From assembly GCA_947500505.1 (NCBI GenBank), contig CANMSL010000003.1, forward strand, positions 487,576 to 551,575: a stretch of DNA of 64,000 nucleotides, given 5' to 3'. The DNA is from an uncultured Aquimarina sp. (lineage in GTDB: Bacteria > Bacteroidota > Bacteroidia > Flavobacteriales > Flavobacteriaceae). The position numbers and the translations under genes are program-made. The notes beneath the pieces were generated by a model that did not search any database, had not been told where the DNA came from, and saw only the letters and a list, made by a program, of their open reading frames with translations. Positions 55,657 through 64,000 of the stretch are shown piece by piece; the first letter of the stretch is position 1; each line of letters starts with the position of its first letter.

Positions 55657-56661
55657 ATGAATACACCTATTAGAGTAGCCATTAACGGATTTGGAAGAAT
55701 TGGTCGTAATCTTTTTAGATTACTCATTGATAACCCGAATATCAATGTAATTGCAATAAATGATCTAGCCGACACGAAAACACTAAGTCATCTTCTAAAA
55801 TACGATAGTATACACGGAGTATTGACCCAAAATATATCTTATACTGAAGATCATATAATAATAGATGATCAATCTGTTGTTTTATTAAATCAAGAACACC
55901 CAAATAAATGTAACTGGAAAAAATATGATATTGACATCGTTGTAGAAGCCACGGGGAAATTTAAAACAAGGCAAATGGCTGAGCAGCATATCGAAGCTGG
56001 TGCTAAAAGGGTAATTCTTACAGCTCCACCGCTCGAAGATTCGATAAAAACTATTGTATTAGGAGTTAATGAACACATTCTCACAGGCTCAGAAACTATT
56101 ATTTCTAATGCATCCTGCACGACTAATAATGCTGCCCCGATGATTAAAGTCATCAATGAACTTTGTGGTGTTGAACAGGCATATATTACTACGGTTCATA
56201 GCTACACAACCGATCAAAGTTTACATGATCAACCTCATAGAGATTTAAGACGTGCAAGGGCCGCCGGTCAATCCATTGTGCCTACTACCACAGGAGCGGC
56301 TAAAGCATTGACCAAAATTTTCCCAGAGCTTAGCAGTGTTATCGGAGGATGCGGAATTAGAGTTCCTGTTCCTGATGGGTCACTAACCGATATAACATTT
56401 AACGTAACAGAAGAAACTTCGATAGAAGAAATTAACAGAGCCTTTAAGAATGCTTCAGAAAATAATCTGAAAGGTATTTTGGCATATACCGAAGATCCTA
56501 TCGTATCCATAGATATAATTGGCAATTCGCACTCCTGCGTTTTTGACTCCTTGATGACTTCGGTAATCGGAAAAATGGTAAAAATAATCGGCTGGTATGA
56601 TAATGAAGTTGGTTATAGCAACAGAATAATAGATTTAATTGTCAACATTTGTAAGAAATAA
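55657..56661 (+). CDS. Glyceraldehyde-3-phosphate dehydrogenase, variant active-site motif
   Basis: This 334-residue GAPDH-family enzyme shows NGFGRIGRNLFRLL with the NAD-binding turn, the catalytic Cys in SNASCTTNNAAP and the partner His in TTVHSYTTDQ. The classic SCTTNC sequence is SCTTNN here. NDLADTKTLSHLLKYDS is typical of the family. The mix of changes suggests a second GAPDH, for example a gluconeogenic or NADP-using form, rather than the main glycolytic copy; this is inference. It sits between lipA and a hybrid histidine kinase. Confidence 0.9.
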   Translation: MNTPIRVAINGFGRIGRNLFRLLIDNPNINVIAINDLADTKTLSHLLKYDSIHGVLTQNISYTEDHIIIDDQSVVLLNQEHPNKCNWKKYDIDIVVEATGKFKTRQMAEQHIEAGAKRVILTAPPLEDSIKTIVLGVNEHILTGSETIISNASCTTNNAAPMIKVINELCGVEQAYITTVHSYTTDQSLHDQPHRDLRRARAAGQSIVPTTTGAAKALTKIFPELSSVIGGCGIRVPVPDGSLTDITFNVTEETSIEEINRAFKNASENNLKGILAYTEDPIVSIDIIGNSHSCVFDSLMTSVIGKMVKIIGWYDNEVGYSNRIIDLIVNICKK

Positions 56662-56689
56662 CTATATTAGTTGAGTTATTTCAAGGAAA

Positions 56690-58915
56690 ATGCCAATCCA
56701 AATCAAACATTTTATAATTACTTTCTTATTTAGTTGCACTCTCATTGGTCATTCACAGACTGGTGAGATCGAGAATGGTAACAGGGTCAAGGACTCTATC
56801 GAAAGTTATTTAACTAAGGCTTCTGAAGCAATAAACACTTCTCAATTAGCTACTGCCTTGGAAAATATTACTCAAGCTAAGAAACTTGCTTTACAAAATC
56901 AAGACATAACGTATAGAGCAAAAACCAATCGAGTATTAGCAGAATTATATCTGGAGTTAGGTGACCTGAAAAGTGCAAGAGAACAAATAACAAACGCGAT
57001 TAAAATCCAAACAGAACAGGAAGATGAAATTGCACTAGCTGATTCTTATAACATATGTGGATCGATTAATACCAAACTCAGAGCTTTTGAAACCGCCGAA
57101 AAACACCTGAATCTTGCTTTCTCCTTAATTGAGAAAAATAATCTGGAAAGATTAGAAGGTCCGGTAAAAATAAATATTGGTTTACTAGCACTGGAAATGG
57201 ATCAACCAGAAATTGCCATACAACATTTTAACATTGGATTACCAAAAATAGATTCTCTGGATCAATCTTATTATAAAGCAAAACTTTATATAAATAAAGC
57301 AAAGGCTCAAATGGCTTTAGGCTTGTTAGACGAAGCGATAATCACAAATGATCTTGCAATGCAGATCGGTGCCGAAATGGGATATTTTGAAATACAATCA
57401 GAAAGTTTCGAAGTATACAGTCAGATTTACGAACAGAAACAAGAATTCCAAACATCGCTCCTTAATTTAAGATCACACCAGCAGTTCAAAGACTCATTAT
57501 TTAATATCAATAAAGAAATAATAGCTCAAGATGCCAGGGCAAAATTGAATCTAGGTGACGAAAAGGTTAAAATTAAAAAACTCGAACATGTAAATAAGCA
57601 ACAACAAAAATCGCTTAAGTTAGGGAGACTCACTACCATACTAAGTATTGCTCTGATCACAATATTATCGCTACTTACACTCTCACTCTATAAAAACAAT
57701 AATCTGAGAGCAAGAGCTAACGAACTCTTGCAAAGTAAAAATACAGAGCTTATTTTAGCAAAAGAGAATGCAGAACGGGCAAGTGAAGCGAAAGTGCAAT
57801 TTTTATCAACGATAACTCACGAACTTAGAACTCCTCTATACGCTGTTACAGGATTAACTCATTTATTGTTAGAAGAAAGTCCTACTCCCAATCAAAAAGA
57901 ACACCTTAATTCACTCAAGTTTTCTGGAGAATATCTGCTTTCTTTAATAAATAATATTTTAGATCTAAATAAATTAGAAGCTAATAAAGTAGAGTTAGAA
58001 AACACCTCTTTTAACTTACAAAAAAGAATAAATGATGTGTTAATTGCTTTAGGAAAATCTGCAAAAGATCGTAATAACAGACTTCATTATGAATTTGACA
58101 AATCTATTCCTACAAAACTTAAAGGAGATCCTCTGAAAATCTCTCAAATTCTGATCAATCTAATTGGAAACTCTATAAAATTTACACAAAACGGAGATAT
58201 CTGGATAAAGGTCAAGATGATCAATCGTATTAATAATAAGGTTTTCCTCAATTTTGAAATTAAGGATAATGGAGTTGGTATCTCTAATAAGAAACAACAA
58301 AGTATTTTTGAAAACTTTACACAAGGATCCGTTCAGATAAACAGAAAGTTTGGGGGTACCGGATTAGGATTATCTATAGTTAAAAATCTACTTTCACTGA
58401 TGGATAGTGAAATTAAATTAGAAAGCGAACTTGGTCAAGGATCAAGATTTCATTTTGATCTTAAATTTGAAGTTTTTGAAGATGTTGTTTCCAGTTACCA
58501 GGAAGAAGCTAAAAAAATTGATTACACTGTTATGATAGATAAAAAAGTTCTGGTTGTTGAAGACAATAAAATCAACCAACTTATAACCAGAAAGATATTA
58601 GAGAAAAATAAGATGTTATGTGATGTTGCCGACAATGGAGATATCGCGGTAAATAAGGCAAAAAATAATGAATTCGACCTGATACTTATGGATATCCATA
58701 TGCCCGGAATAAGTGGGATTGAAGCAACAAGACAAATTAGAGAATTTAATACCGAAATTCCAATTGTTGCACTAACAGCGGTTACTCTGGATGATAACCT
58801 GGATGAATTCTATAACAATGGTTTTAATGATATTATTCCCAAACCTTATAAGACAGAAGAGTTTTTTACCAAATTACATAAAGCTTTATCAAAAAAACAA
58901 ACTACTTCCTCATAG
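56690..58915 (+). CDS. TPR-containing hybrid histidine kinase with receiver domain
   Basis: This 741-residue protein has a signal segment (about 1-22), periplasmic TPR repeats (about 40-270, e.g. RAFETAEKHLNLAFSLIEK), one transmembrane helix (about 313-334), a coiled-coil, then HisKA with ITHELRTPLYAVTG (phospho-His377), HATPase with the FGGTGLGLSIVKNLL G-box, and a C-terminal receiver whose phospho-Asp668 lies in LILMDIHMPG. The TPR sensor suggests that protein or peptide contacts in the periplasm are sensed. No DNA-binding output or partner regulator is beside it, so signal output probably passes through a separate regulator. Confidence 0.93.
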   Translation: MPIQIKHFIITFLFSCTLIGHSQTGEIENGNRVKDSIESYLTKASEAINTSQLATALENITQAKKLALQNQDITYRAKTNRVLAELYLELGDLKSAREQITNAIKIQTEQEDEIALADSYNICGSINTKLRAFETAEKHLNLAFSLIEKNNLERLEGPVKINIGLLALEMDQPEIAIQHFNIGLPKIDSLDQSYYKAKLYINKAKAQMALGLLDEAIITNDLAMQIGAEMGYFEIQSESFEVYSQIYEQKQEFQTSLLNLRSHQQFKDSLFNINKEIIAQDARAKLNLGDEKVKIKKLEHVNKQQQKSLKLGRLTTILSIALITILSLLTLSLYKNNNLRARANELLQSKNTELILAKENAERASEAKVQFLSTITHELRTPLYAVTGLTHLLLEESPTPNQKEHLNSLKFSGEYLLSLINNILDLNKLEANKVELENTSFNLQKRINDVLIALGKSAKDRNNRLHYEFDKSIPTKLKGDPLKISQILINLIGNSIKFTQNGDIWIKVKMINRINNKVFLNFEIKDNGVGISNKKQQSIFENFTQGSVQINRKFGGTGLGLSIVKNLLSLMDSEIKLESELGQGSRFHFDLKFEVFEDVVSSYQEEAKKIDYTVMIDKKVLVVEDNKINQLITRKILEKNKMLCDVADNGDIAVNKAKNNEFDLILMDIHMPGISGIEATRQIREFNTEIPIVALTAVTLDDNLDEFYNNGFNDIIPKPYKTEEFFTKLHKALSKKQTTSS

Positions 58916-58938
58916 TTTGGCATATATATTGATAAATA

Positions 58939-59025
58939 ACTAACTCAATGTATAAGATATTGATTGTCTTTATTTTGAGTTAGCCAAAAACAAATAATTT
59001 GAGGTCATTTTATGACCTCATTTTT
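58939..59025. terminator. Two hairpins between the kinase and lpxK
   Basis: CTAACTCAA (58940-58948) pairs with TTGAGTTAG (58975-58983) across a long loop. Then GAGGTCAT/ATGACCTC (59001-59019) forms a tight hairpin with a T-run to 59025. The second one overlaps the last codons and stop of lpxK, so it can end kinase transcripts and lie inside the lpxK message. Confidence 0.75.
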
Positions 59026-60023
59026 ATATAATTAAGTATATGATTATCAAAAATTTCTTGATTATCAATAAATTTCATTTCTATTGGTTGATACCACAAT
59101 GTCTCTTTTGAAAAACCAGATACCAATCTCACATAATCCTTTTCTGTTGTAATTACATACTCGTACTTTTTTAGCTGATCAAGCTCATTATCTGTAAAGT
59201 TATGATGGTCTGGATAACTTATGTGAGTAAAATTAAGATCTAAAGAATGGTAATAATCTACCAATGGTTTTGGATTAGCAATTCCGGTTACCAAAGTAAA
59301 CGGAGTCTTTTTTAATGCATCTATAGATAATTTCCCAGAAAGACCAATGACATCATTTCCATAATCAATGGTAGCAAATAAAACTGTTTGATAAGGTTGT
59401 ACCTTTAACTTTTTTGTGATTTTTTTCTGAGTTTTAATATCTAAATCATTTGGACATTTAGTAACTACAATTATATCTGCACGATCTGCTCCGCTTCTGG
59501 GTTCTCTTAAATTACCTGTTGGCAATAGTATATCATCAGAATACAAATCATAATAAGGAGTAAGAAGAATGTAAAAACCTGCTTTAACTTTACGGTGTTG
59601 ATAAGCATCATCCAATAAAATTACTTCCGGCTTAGGCTGCAATTGCACTAAATTGGCAATCCCATTGCGTCTATCAGCGTCTACTGCAACTGTAATGTCA
59701 GTAAATTTGGTTTTAAACTGTAAAGGTTCGTCTCCCACTTGTTTTGCCGTAGAGCCAGTTTGTACCAACTGAAATCCATTTGTCTCTCTTTTATAACCTC
59801 TACTTAACGTAGCCAGAACCACTTCATCTTTTAATAAACGGATAAGATATTCAACCATCGGAGATTTGCCAGTACCTCCCACACTTAAATTACCAACAGC
59901 AATCACAGGAAAATTATATGTGACTGACTTTTTAATACCCAAATCGTAAAGCCTGTTTCTCAACCAGGTTACAAAATAGTAGACAGGAACTATTGGTAAA
60001 AGTATTTTTCGTAATAAAATCAA
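59010..60023 (-). CDS. lpxK: Tetraacyldisaccharide 4'-kinase
   Basis: This 337-residue membrane-associated enzyme phosphorylates the 4' position of the lipid A disaccharide. An N-terminal hydrophobic segment is followed by AVGNLSVGGTGKSPMVEYLI (Walker A), TLSRGYKRETNGF, DDAYQHRKV and, near the end, VITTEKDYVRL. The start is TTG, with an in-frame stop 12 nt upstream and no ATG option. A promoter with exact spacing lies at 60057-60087. It confirms a Gram-negative lipid A pathway. Confidence 0.95.
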   Translation of the reverse strand: MILLRKILLPIVPVYYFVTWLRNRLYDLGIKKSVTYNFPVIAVGNLSVGGTGKSPMVEYLIRLLKDEVVLATLSRGYKRETNGFQLVQTGSTAKQVGDEPLQFKTKFTDITVAVDADRRNGIANLVQLQPKPEVILLDDAYQHRKVKAGFYILLTPYYDLYSDDILLPTGNLREPRSGADRADIIVVTKCPNDLDIKTQKKITKKLKVQPYQTVLFATIDYGNDVIGLSGKLSIDALKKTPFTLVTGIANPKPLVDYYHSLDLNFTHISYPDHHNFTDNELDQLKKYEYVITTEKDYVRLVSGFSKETLWYQPIEMKFIDNQEIFDNHILNYIKMRS

Positions 60024-60056
60024 TCGCCTAATTTACTGTTACTATAATTTTAAAGG

Positions 60057-60087
60057 CAAATGTATGAAACGAAAATAGCCTTACCAA
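60057..60087 (-). promoter_or_regulatory. Well-spaced promoter of lpxK
   Basis: On the minus strand TTG (60087-60085) is separated by 20 nt from TACATTTG (60064-60057), an exact Bacteroidota -33/-7 pair, 34 nt before the TTG start codon. Confidence 0.65.
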
Positions 60088-60220
60088 TATTTTAAAACAG
60101 ATTAGAATAAATATCAGTAGTATTCCAAAGGACTTTTAAAAACAATATTATAAGCATTAGAAACTTTGAATATTGACAAAAGTTTTTTTACATTCAATTT
60201 ATATTTAAAACTATTTACAA

Positions 60221-61315
60221 ATGCAAATTAAAGAGGTAATACAACACCTTGAAACTTTAGCTCCAACAAGCTATGCTGAAGATTTTGACAATGTAGGATT
60301 ATTAGTTGGAGATAAAAACACCACAGTAACTGGAATTCTAGTCACATTGGATACTTTAGAGGTTATTATCGACGAAGCCATAGAAAAAGACTGTAATCTT
60401 ATTGTAAGCTTCCACCCTATTGTTTTTAAGGGCATAAAAAAATTCAACGGCAATAATTATGTAGAGCGAGTCGTAATGAAAGCTATAAAACACGATATAG
60501 CAATTTTCGCAATTCATACCGCCCTGGATAATTCGCTGCAAGGAGTAAATGATATGATATGTGAAAAACTTGGGTTATTGAATCGAAAGATCCTGATTCC
60601 GCAAAGCGGAAACATAAAAAAATTAGTGACTTTTGCACCAAGTAAAGAAGCAGATGCGTTACGATCTAAGTTATTTGAAGCAGGAGCCGGAACCATCGGT
60701 AACTACGATAATTGCAGTTTTTCATCAGAAGGAACAGGGACTTTTAGAGCTTTAAAAAATGCCAACCCATCCATTGGTAAGATTGGTGAGACTCATTATG
60801 AAAAGGAAACTCAGATACAGATTACTTATCCCAGGCATCAGGAAAGTAAAATCCTAAAGGTCTTGGTCGAAAATCATTCTTATGAAGAAGTTGCATACGA
60901 AATCACTACATTAGAGAATAAAAACCAGCATGTTGGCATCGGAATGATCGGAGAATTACCTAACCCAATCGAAGAAATTGCATTCTTAAAACATCTCAAG
61001 GAAGTTTTTAAAGCAGGCTGTATCAAACATTCTGCCCTAATTGGCACACCTATTAAAAAAGTAGCTGTTTTAGGAGGCAGTGGTAGTTTTGCAATTAAAA
61101 ATGCCCAAGCCGCAGGAGCAGACATATTTATCACTGCAGATCTAAAGTATCACCAATTTTACGAAGCCGAAAAAAAGCTTATAATAGCAGATATTGGTCA
61201 TTATGAAAGTGAACAGTACACAAAAAACCTAATTGTTAGTTATCTTAGAAAAAAAATCAGTAATTTTGCAATCATTTTATCGGATAAAAATACCAATCCC
61301 ATTCAATACATATAA
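60221..61315 (+). CDS. Nif3-like dinuclear metal center protein
   Basis: This 364-residue protein belongs to the Nif3/YbgI family (GTP cyclohydrolase I type 2 homologs). Metal-ligand regions are VSFHPIVFKG (one His of the usual pair is Phe), FAIHTALDNSLQGVND, and ADIGHYESEQ near the end. A middle insertion (about residues 130-235), typical of the long bacterial form, holds the PII-like domain. The biochemical role is unsettled. The next gene starts 3 nt after its stop, so they form an operon. Confidence 0.92.
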   Translation: MQIKEVIQHLETLAPTSYAEDFDNVGLLVGDKNTTVTGILVTLDTLEVIIDEAIEKDCNLIVSFHPIVFKGIKKFNGNNYVERVVMKAIKHDIAIFAIHTALDNSLQGVNDMICEKLGLLNRKILIPQSGNIKKLVTFAPSKEADALRSKLFEAGAGTIGNYDNCSFSSEGTGTFRALKNANPSIGKIGETHYEKETQIQITYPRHQESKILKVLVENHSYEEVAYEITTLENKNQHVGIGMIGELPNPIEEIAFLKHLKEVFKAGCIKHSALIGTPIKKVAVLGGSGSFAIKNAQAAGADIFITADLKYHQFYEAEKKLIIADIGHYESEQYTKNLIVSYLRKKISNFAIILSDKNTNPIQYI

Positions 61316-61318
61316 AAT

Positions 61319-62098
61319 ATGGCAAAGAAAGAAGTTACTGTTGAGCAAAAATTAAGAGCATTATACGATTTGCAATTAATTGACTCTAGAGTTGATGAGA
61401 TCAGAAATGTACGTGGAGAACTTCCATTAGAAGTAGAAGATCTTGAAGACGAAGTAGCCGGATTAAACAAAAGATTAGAAAAACTAAATACGGATCTTGA
61501 AAACATTGATGAAAGCATCAAAGCCAAGAAAAATCTAATCGAAGAAGCTAAATCCTTAATCAAAAAATACGGAGAGCAGCAGAAAAATGTACGAAATAAC
61601 CGCGAGTATAACTCTCTTAGTAAAGAAATAGAGTTTCAGGAACTGGAAATTCAATTGTCTGAAAAACATATCAAAGAATTCAAAGCTCAGATCGTTCAGA
61701 AAAACGAAATCATCGATCAAACCAAGGAACGTCTTGAAGAAAGAAACAAACACCTTACTCATAAAAAAGGTGAGCTTGATGCAATCCTCGCAGAAACTGA
61801 AAAGGAAGAGCAGGCATTAATTGCTAAATCCGAAGATTTTCAGAGAGAAATTGAAGAAAGATTAGTAGCAGCTTATAAAAGAATCAGAAAGAACGTAAAG
61901 AATGGATTGGCAGTGGTACCCATCGAGCGTGGAGCTTCTGGAGGTTCTTTCTTCACGATCCCGCCACAAGTGCAGATGGAGATTGCTTCTCGTAAAAAAA
62001 TCATAACTGATGAGCACAGTGGACGTATTTTAGTAGATGAAATACTCGCACAGGAAGAGAAAGAAAAAATGGAGACTATGTTTTCTAAGTTATCATAA
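61319..62098 (+). CDS. Coiled-coil zinc-ribbon family protein lacking the zinc cysteines
   Basis: This 259-residue protein has a long helical hairpin (about residues 20-180) and a small C-terminal domain, the layout of the CT398/HP0958 (DUF164) family. Relatives end in a C4 zinc ribbon, roughly CGGCFNKIPPQ...CEYCGRIL. Here the aligned text is ASGGSFFTIPPQVQMEIASR and ITDEHSGRILVDE: all four Cys are replaced. The fold may be kept without metal. It is cotranscribed with the Nif3-like gene and ends at a strong terminator. Confidence 0.85.
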   Translation: MAKKEVTVEQKLRALYDLQLIDSRVDEIRNVRGELPLEVEDLEDEVAGLNKRLEKLNTDLENIDESIKAKKNLIEEAKSLIKKYGEQQKNVRNNREYNSLSKEIEFQELEIQLSEKHIKEFKAQIVQKNEIIDQTKERLEERNKHLTHKKGELDAILAETEKEEQALIAKSEDFQREIEERLVAAYKRIRKNVKNGLAVVPIERGASGGSFFTIPPQVQMEIASRKKIITDEHSGRILVDEILAQEEKEKMETMFSKLS

Positions 62099-62123
62099 AC
62101 TCCAATTTTTTGCATAATATTAT

Positions 62124-62150
62124 AGCCTCAGAAATTTCTGAGGCTTTTTT
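62124..62150 (+). terminator. Rho-independent terminator after the nif3-like operon
   Basis: AGCCTCAGAAATTTCTGAGGCT is a perfect 22-nt dyad followed by six T. Confidence 0.9.
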
Positions 62151-62176
62151 ATTTTTCTCATAAACAAGCAAGACAA

Positions 62177-63418
62177 ATGCACAATGTTCTAATTATTGGT
62201 AGCGTATGGCCAGAACCGAATTCATCGGCCGCAGGAACCAGAATGTTACAATTAATACGGCTATTACTATCTGCAGGATGGAAAATTACTTTTGCCAGTA
62301 CTGCAGCAGAAAGTGATCACATGCATGATATTGAAGCGCTTGGAGTCTCAAAAACTAGTATTTTGATCAATGATCCTAGTTTCGATAACTATATTATCGA
62401 TTTAAAACCAAGCATTGTCCTATTTGATAGATTTATGATAGAAGAACAATTTGGATGGAGAGTTGCCAAGCACCTTCCGGATGCACTTCGAATTTTAAAC
62501 ACCGAAGATCTACACAGTCTTCGAAAAACGAGACAGAATACTTTTAAAACGGAGGACAAATTCAGTTATAAAGATTTAAAGAAAAGTGATATTACAAAAA
62601 GAGAAATAGCCAGTATCTATCGCTGCGATCTCTCTTTAATCATTTCTGATGCAGAAATAACTATTCTAAAAGAGCAATTTAAAATCAATAATGACCTTAT
62701 ATACTACCTGCCATTTTTATTAAATCCAATAACAGTAGAGACAAAAGACAACTGGCCAAGATTTGAAGAAAGAAAATATTTTATTACTATCGGTAATTTT
62801 CGCCACGAGCCCAATTGGGATAGTGTTCAATATCTAAAAACTACTATTTGGCCATTAATCAGAAAAAAATTACCAGAAACAGAGCTTCATATATACGGAG
62901 CATACCCCCCACCAAAAGCTACTGAATTGCATAATCCACAGCAAGGTTTTCATATCAAAGGCTGGACAAAAGATGCACAAAAAGTTATGAAACAGGCGCG
63001 TATATGCCTTGCTCCATTACGTTTTGGAGCAGGGATCAAAGGTAAACTCTCTGAAGCAATGCTTTGTGGAACTCCCAGTGTTACCACCACTATTGGCGCA
63101 GAAGGCATGCTTGGAGATGATTGTGACTGGAATGGCTTTATCAAAGATCAACCGGAAGAATTTGCAAGTGTAGCTGTGAGACTATATCAAAACCAAAACA
63201 TCTGGTACCAGGCACAACAAAATGGAATAGAAATCATAAATACCCTTTTTAAAGGGGAGGAATTTGGTAAACAATTCATCCATCAAATACTAAAACTAAA
63301 GAACAATCTCGAAGAACATCGTACTAAAAATTTTGTTGGCACGATGTTACAATATCACACCATGAGAAGCACAGAGTTTATGTCTCGCTGGATTGAAGAG
63401 AAGAACAAAGCTACTTAA
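62177..63418 (+). CDS. GT4-like glycosyltransferase
   Basis: This 413-residue GT-B fold protein opens with VLIIGSVWPEPNSSAAGTR, a glycosyltransferase N-terminal loop. The C-terminal half shows FITIGNFRHEPNWDSV and APLRFGAGIKGKLSEAMLCG followed by TPSVTTTIGAEGM, with the Glu of the donor-sugar site. Sugar donor and acceptor are unknown; no O-antigen or EPS cluster surrounds it, so it is an isolated gene. rpsT converges on it. Confidence 0.85.
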   Translation: MHNVLIIGSVWPEPNSSAAGTRMLQLIRLLLSAGWKITFASTAAESDHMHDIEALGVSKTSILINDPSFDNYIIDLKPSIVLFDRFMIEEQFGWRVAKHLPDALRILNTEDLHSLRKTRQNTFKTEDKFSYKDLKKSDITKREIASIYRCDLSLIISDAEITILKEQFKINNDLIYYLPFLLNPITVETKDNWPRFEERKYFITIGNFRHEPNWDSVQYLKTTIWPLIRKKLPETELHIYGAYPPPKATELHNPQQGFHIKGWTKDAQKVMKQARICLAPLRFGAGIKGKLSEAMLCGTPSVTTTIGAEGMLGDDCDWNGFIKDQPEEFASVAVRLYQNQNIWYQAQQNGIEIINTLFKGEEFGKQFIHQILKLKNNLEEHRTKNFVGTMLQYHTMRSTEFMSRWIEEKNKAT

Positions 63419-63442
63419 TTAAGTATTTTTTCTTTTTAAAAC

Positions 63443-63472
63443 AAAAAAAACCTCTCCACAAAAGTGGAGAAG
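63443..63472 (-). terminator. Rho-independent terminator after rpsT
   Basis: On the minus strand TTCTCCAC and GTGGAGAG form a 7-8 bp stem around TTTT, followed by eight T. Confidence 0.85.
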
Positions 63473-63505
63473 CTTATGTAATCGTTTAGTTTAGAAACTC
63501 TTTTC

Positions 63506-63754
63506 TTAAAGAGCAGCTACGTGTTTTGCTAATTTAGATTTTAGGTTAGCCGCTTTGTTATCGTGGATAATATTACGCTTAGCTAATCTATCAATCATAG
63601 AAACTACAGAAGGAAACAAAGTCTCAGCTTCTTTCTTATCAGCTTCACGTAATTTTTTGATAGCATTACGTGTAGTTTTGTGCTGATACTTATTTCTAAG
63701 ACGCTTAGTCTCACTGTTTCTAATTCTCTTTAATGCTGACTTATGATTTGCCAT
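63506..63754 (-). CDS. rpsT: 30S ribosomal protein S20
   Basis: This 82-residue basic helical protein of the small ribosomal subunit opens with [20 protein letters not shown] and ends with [20 protein letters not shown]. The length is standard. It lies 35 nt downstream of the tRNA-Glu pair on the same strand and may be read through from them. It has its own terminator. Confidence 0.97.
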   Translation of the reverse strand: MANHKSALKRIRNSETKRLRNKYQHKTTRNAIKKLREADKKEAETLFPSVVSMIDRLAKRNIIHDNKAANLKSKLAKHVAAL

Positions 63755-63789
63755 CTTTTCTTTGTTAAATTTCTTTATTATAAAATTCG

Positions 63790-63861
63790 TAGCCCGTAGG
63801 GGAATCGAACCCCTCTTACCAGGATGAAAACCTGGCGTCCTAGCCGATAGACGAACGGGCC
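63790..63861 (-). tRNA. tRNA-Glu (anticodon TTC)
   Basis: The cloverleaf reads GGCCCGT acceptor, T at position 8, GTCT D-stem, anticodon arm CCAGG-TTTTCAT-CCTGG with anticodon TTC, T-arm AGGGG-TTCGATT-CCCCT, acceptor return ACGGGCT, and discriminator A. The 3' CCA is not encoded. It is one of two tandem copies. Confidence 0.95.
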
Positions 63862-63882
63862 ATTTTCCTTTTTCAAGGATTG

Positions 63883-63913
63883 CAAATTTATAGCTTTCAC
63901 TCTAAACTTGCAA
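63883..63913 (-). promoter_or_regulatory. Promoter of the first tRNA-Glu
   Basis: TTG (63913-63911) and TAAATTTG (63890-63883) are 20 nt apart on the minus strand, an exact Bacteroidota -33/-7 pair, located between the tandem tRNA copies about 22 nt before the mature 5' end. Confidence 0.6.
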
Positions 63914-63929
63914 TTAATTTTTTAATTCG

Positions 63930-64000
63930 TAGCCCGTAGGGGAATCGAACCCCTCTTACCAGGATGAAAACCTGGCGTCCTAGCCGATAGACGAACGGGC
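63930..64000 (-). tRNA. tRNA-Glu (anticodon TTC), second copy, cut by window edge
   Basis: This is identical to the copy at 63790-63861 over all 71 bases present; the first base lies just past the window end. A 68-nt spacer separates the copies. Confidence 0.93.

Overview
The window looks like a chromosomal segment from a marine-type member of the Bacteroidota, family Flavobacteriaceae. I base this on AT-rich DNA, a type IX secretion (T9SS) sorting domain, promoters of the Bacteroidota form TAnnTTTG rather than TATAAT, weak or absent Shine-Dalgarno sites, several TTG starts that cannot be avoided, and a flavobacterial gene order (pyrE / SRPBCC / birA / rsfS / ftsH / LUD / cdsA / psd / acyl-CoA-binding protein). 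The genus cannot be read safely from the sequence. There is no prophage, CRISPR array, transposase or rRNA. Most of the window is core metabolism broken by small accessory patches.

Layout. 1-1.5 kb: the end of a trp operon (trpB tail, trpA) and a small membrane protein. 1.5-5.2 kb: two paralogous secreted delta-60-repeat proteins around a DUF1287 protein; only one paralog keeps the T9SS tail. 5.4-6.2 kb: a uracil-DNA-glycosylase-like gene carrying an in-frame repeat insertion, next to a candidate structured RNA. 6.3-10.7 kb: a three-gene polysaccharide O-acetylation cassette (MBOAT plus two SGNH proteins). 10.9-15.1 kb: a TPR membrane protein and pyruvate carboxylase. 15.4-21 kb: CsbD, TerC, a TRAP transporter (dctQ, dctM and a lipoprotein dctP), DUF421 and YaaA. 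21.7-25.4 kb: cold-shock protein, rluD-type pseudouridine synthase and PASTA protein, divergent from ddl-coaD. 25.4-30.7 kb: a VOC pseudogene not in the ORF track, a DUF1800/DUF1501 pair and a secreted M28 peptidase.

31-36.6 kb: a small secreted protein, a leucine-carboxyl-methyltransferase-like enzyme, then a tightly overlapping opposite-strand cassette of an Lgt-like membrane protein, a radical SAM protein resembling archaeal tetraether lipid synthase (Tes/MJ0619) and a tiny two-helix membrane protein; a SulP transporter lies upstream. This cassette is the best candidate for an undescribed system. 36.7-48.4 kb: M14 peptidase, NUDIX, pyrE, birA, rsfS, ftsH, phospholipid genes cdsA-psd, acyl-CoA-binding protein and valS. 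48.5-54.2 kb: DUF1573, an aspartyl protease with PDZ, an aminotransferase, murB, a Cys-rich small membrane protein and an ECF sigma factor. 54.7-63.4 kb: lipA, a variant GAPDH, a TPR hybrid histidine kinase, lpxK, a Nif3-like protein, a zinc-ribbon-family protein without its cysteines and a glycosyltransferase. The end carries rpsT and two tandem tRNA-Glu genes, the second cut by the window edge.

Related functions in the window: envelope building (ddl, murB, lpxK, cdsA, psd, MBOAT/SGNH, Lgt-like/Tes-like), protein quality control (ftsH), and central carbon and cofactor metabolism (pyc, GAPDH, lipA, birA, coaD). birA would biotinylate the pyruvate carboxylase encoded 25 kb away. All family calls come from reading motifs by eye; no database search was possible.
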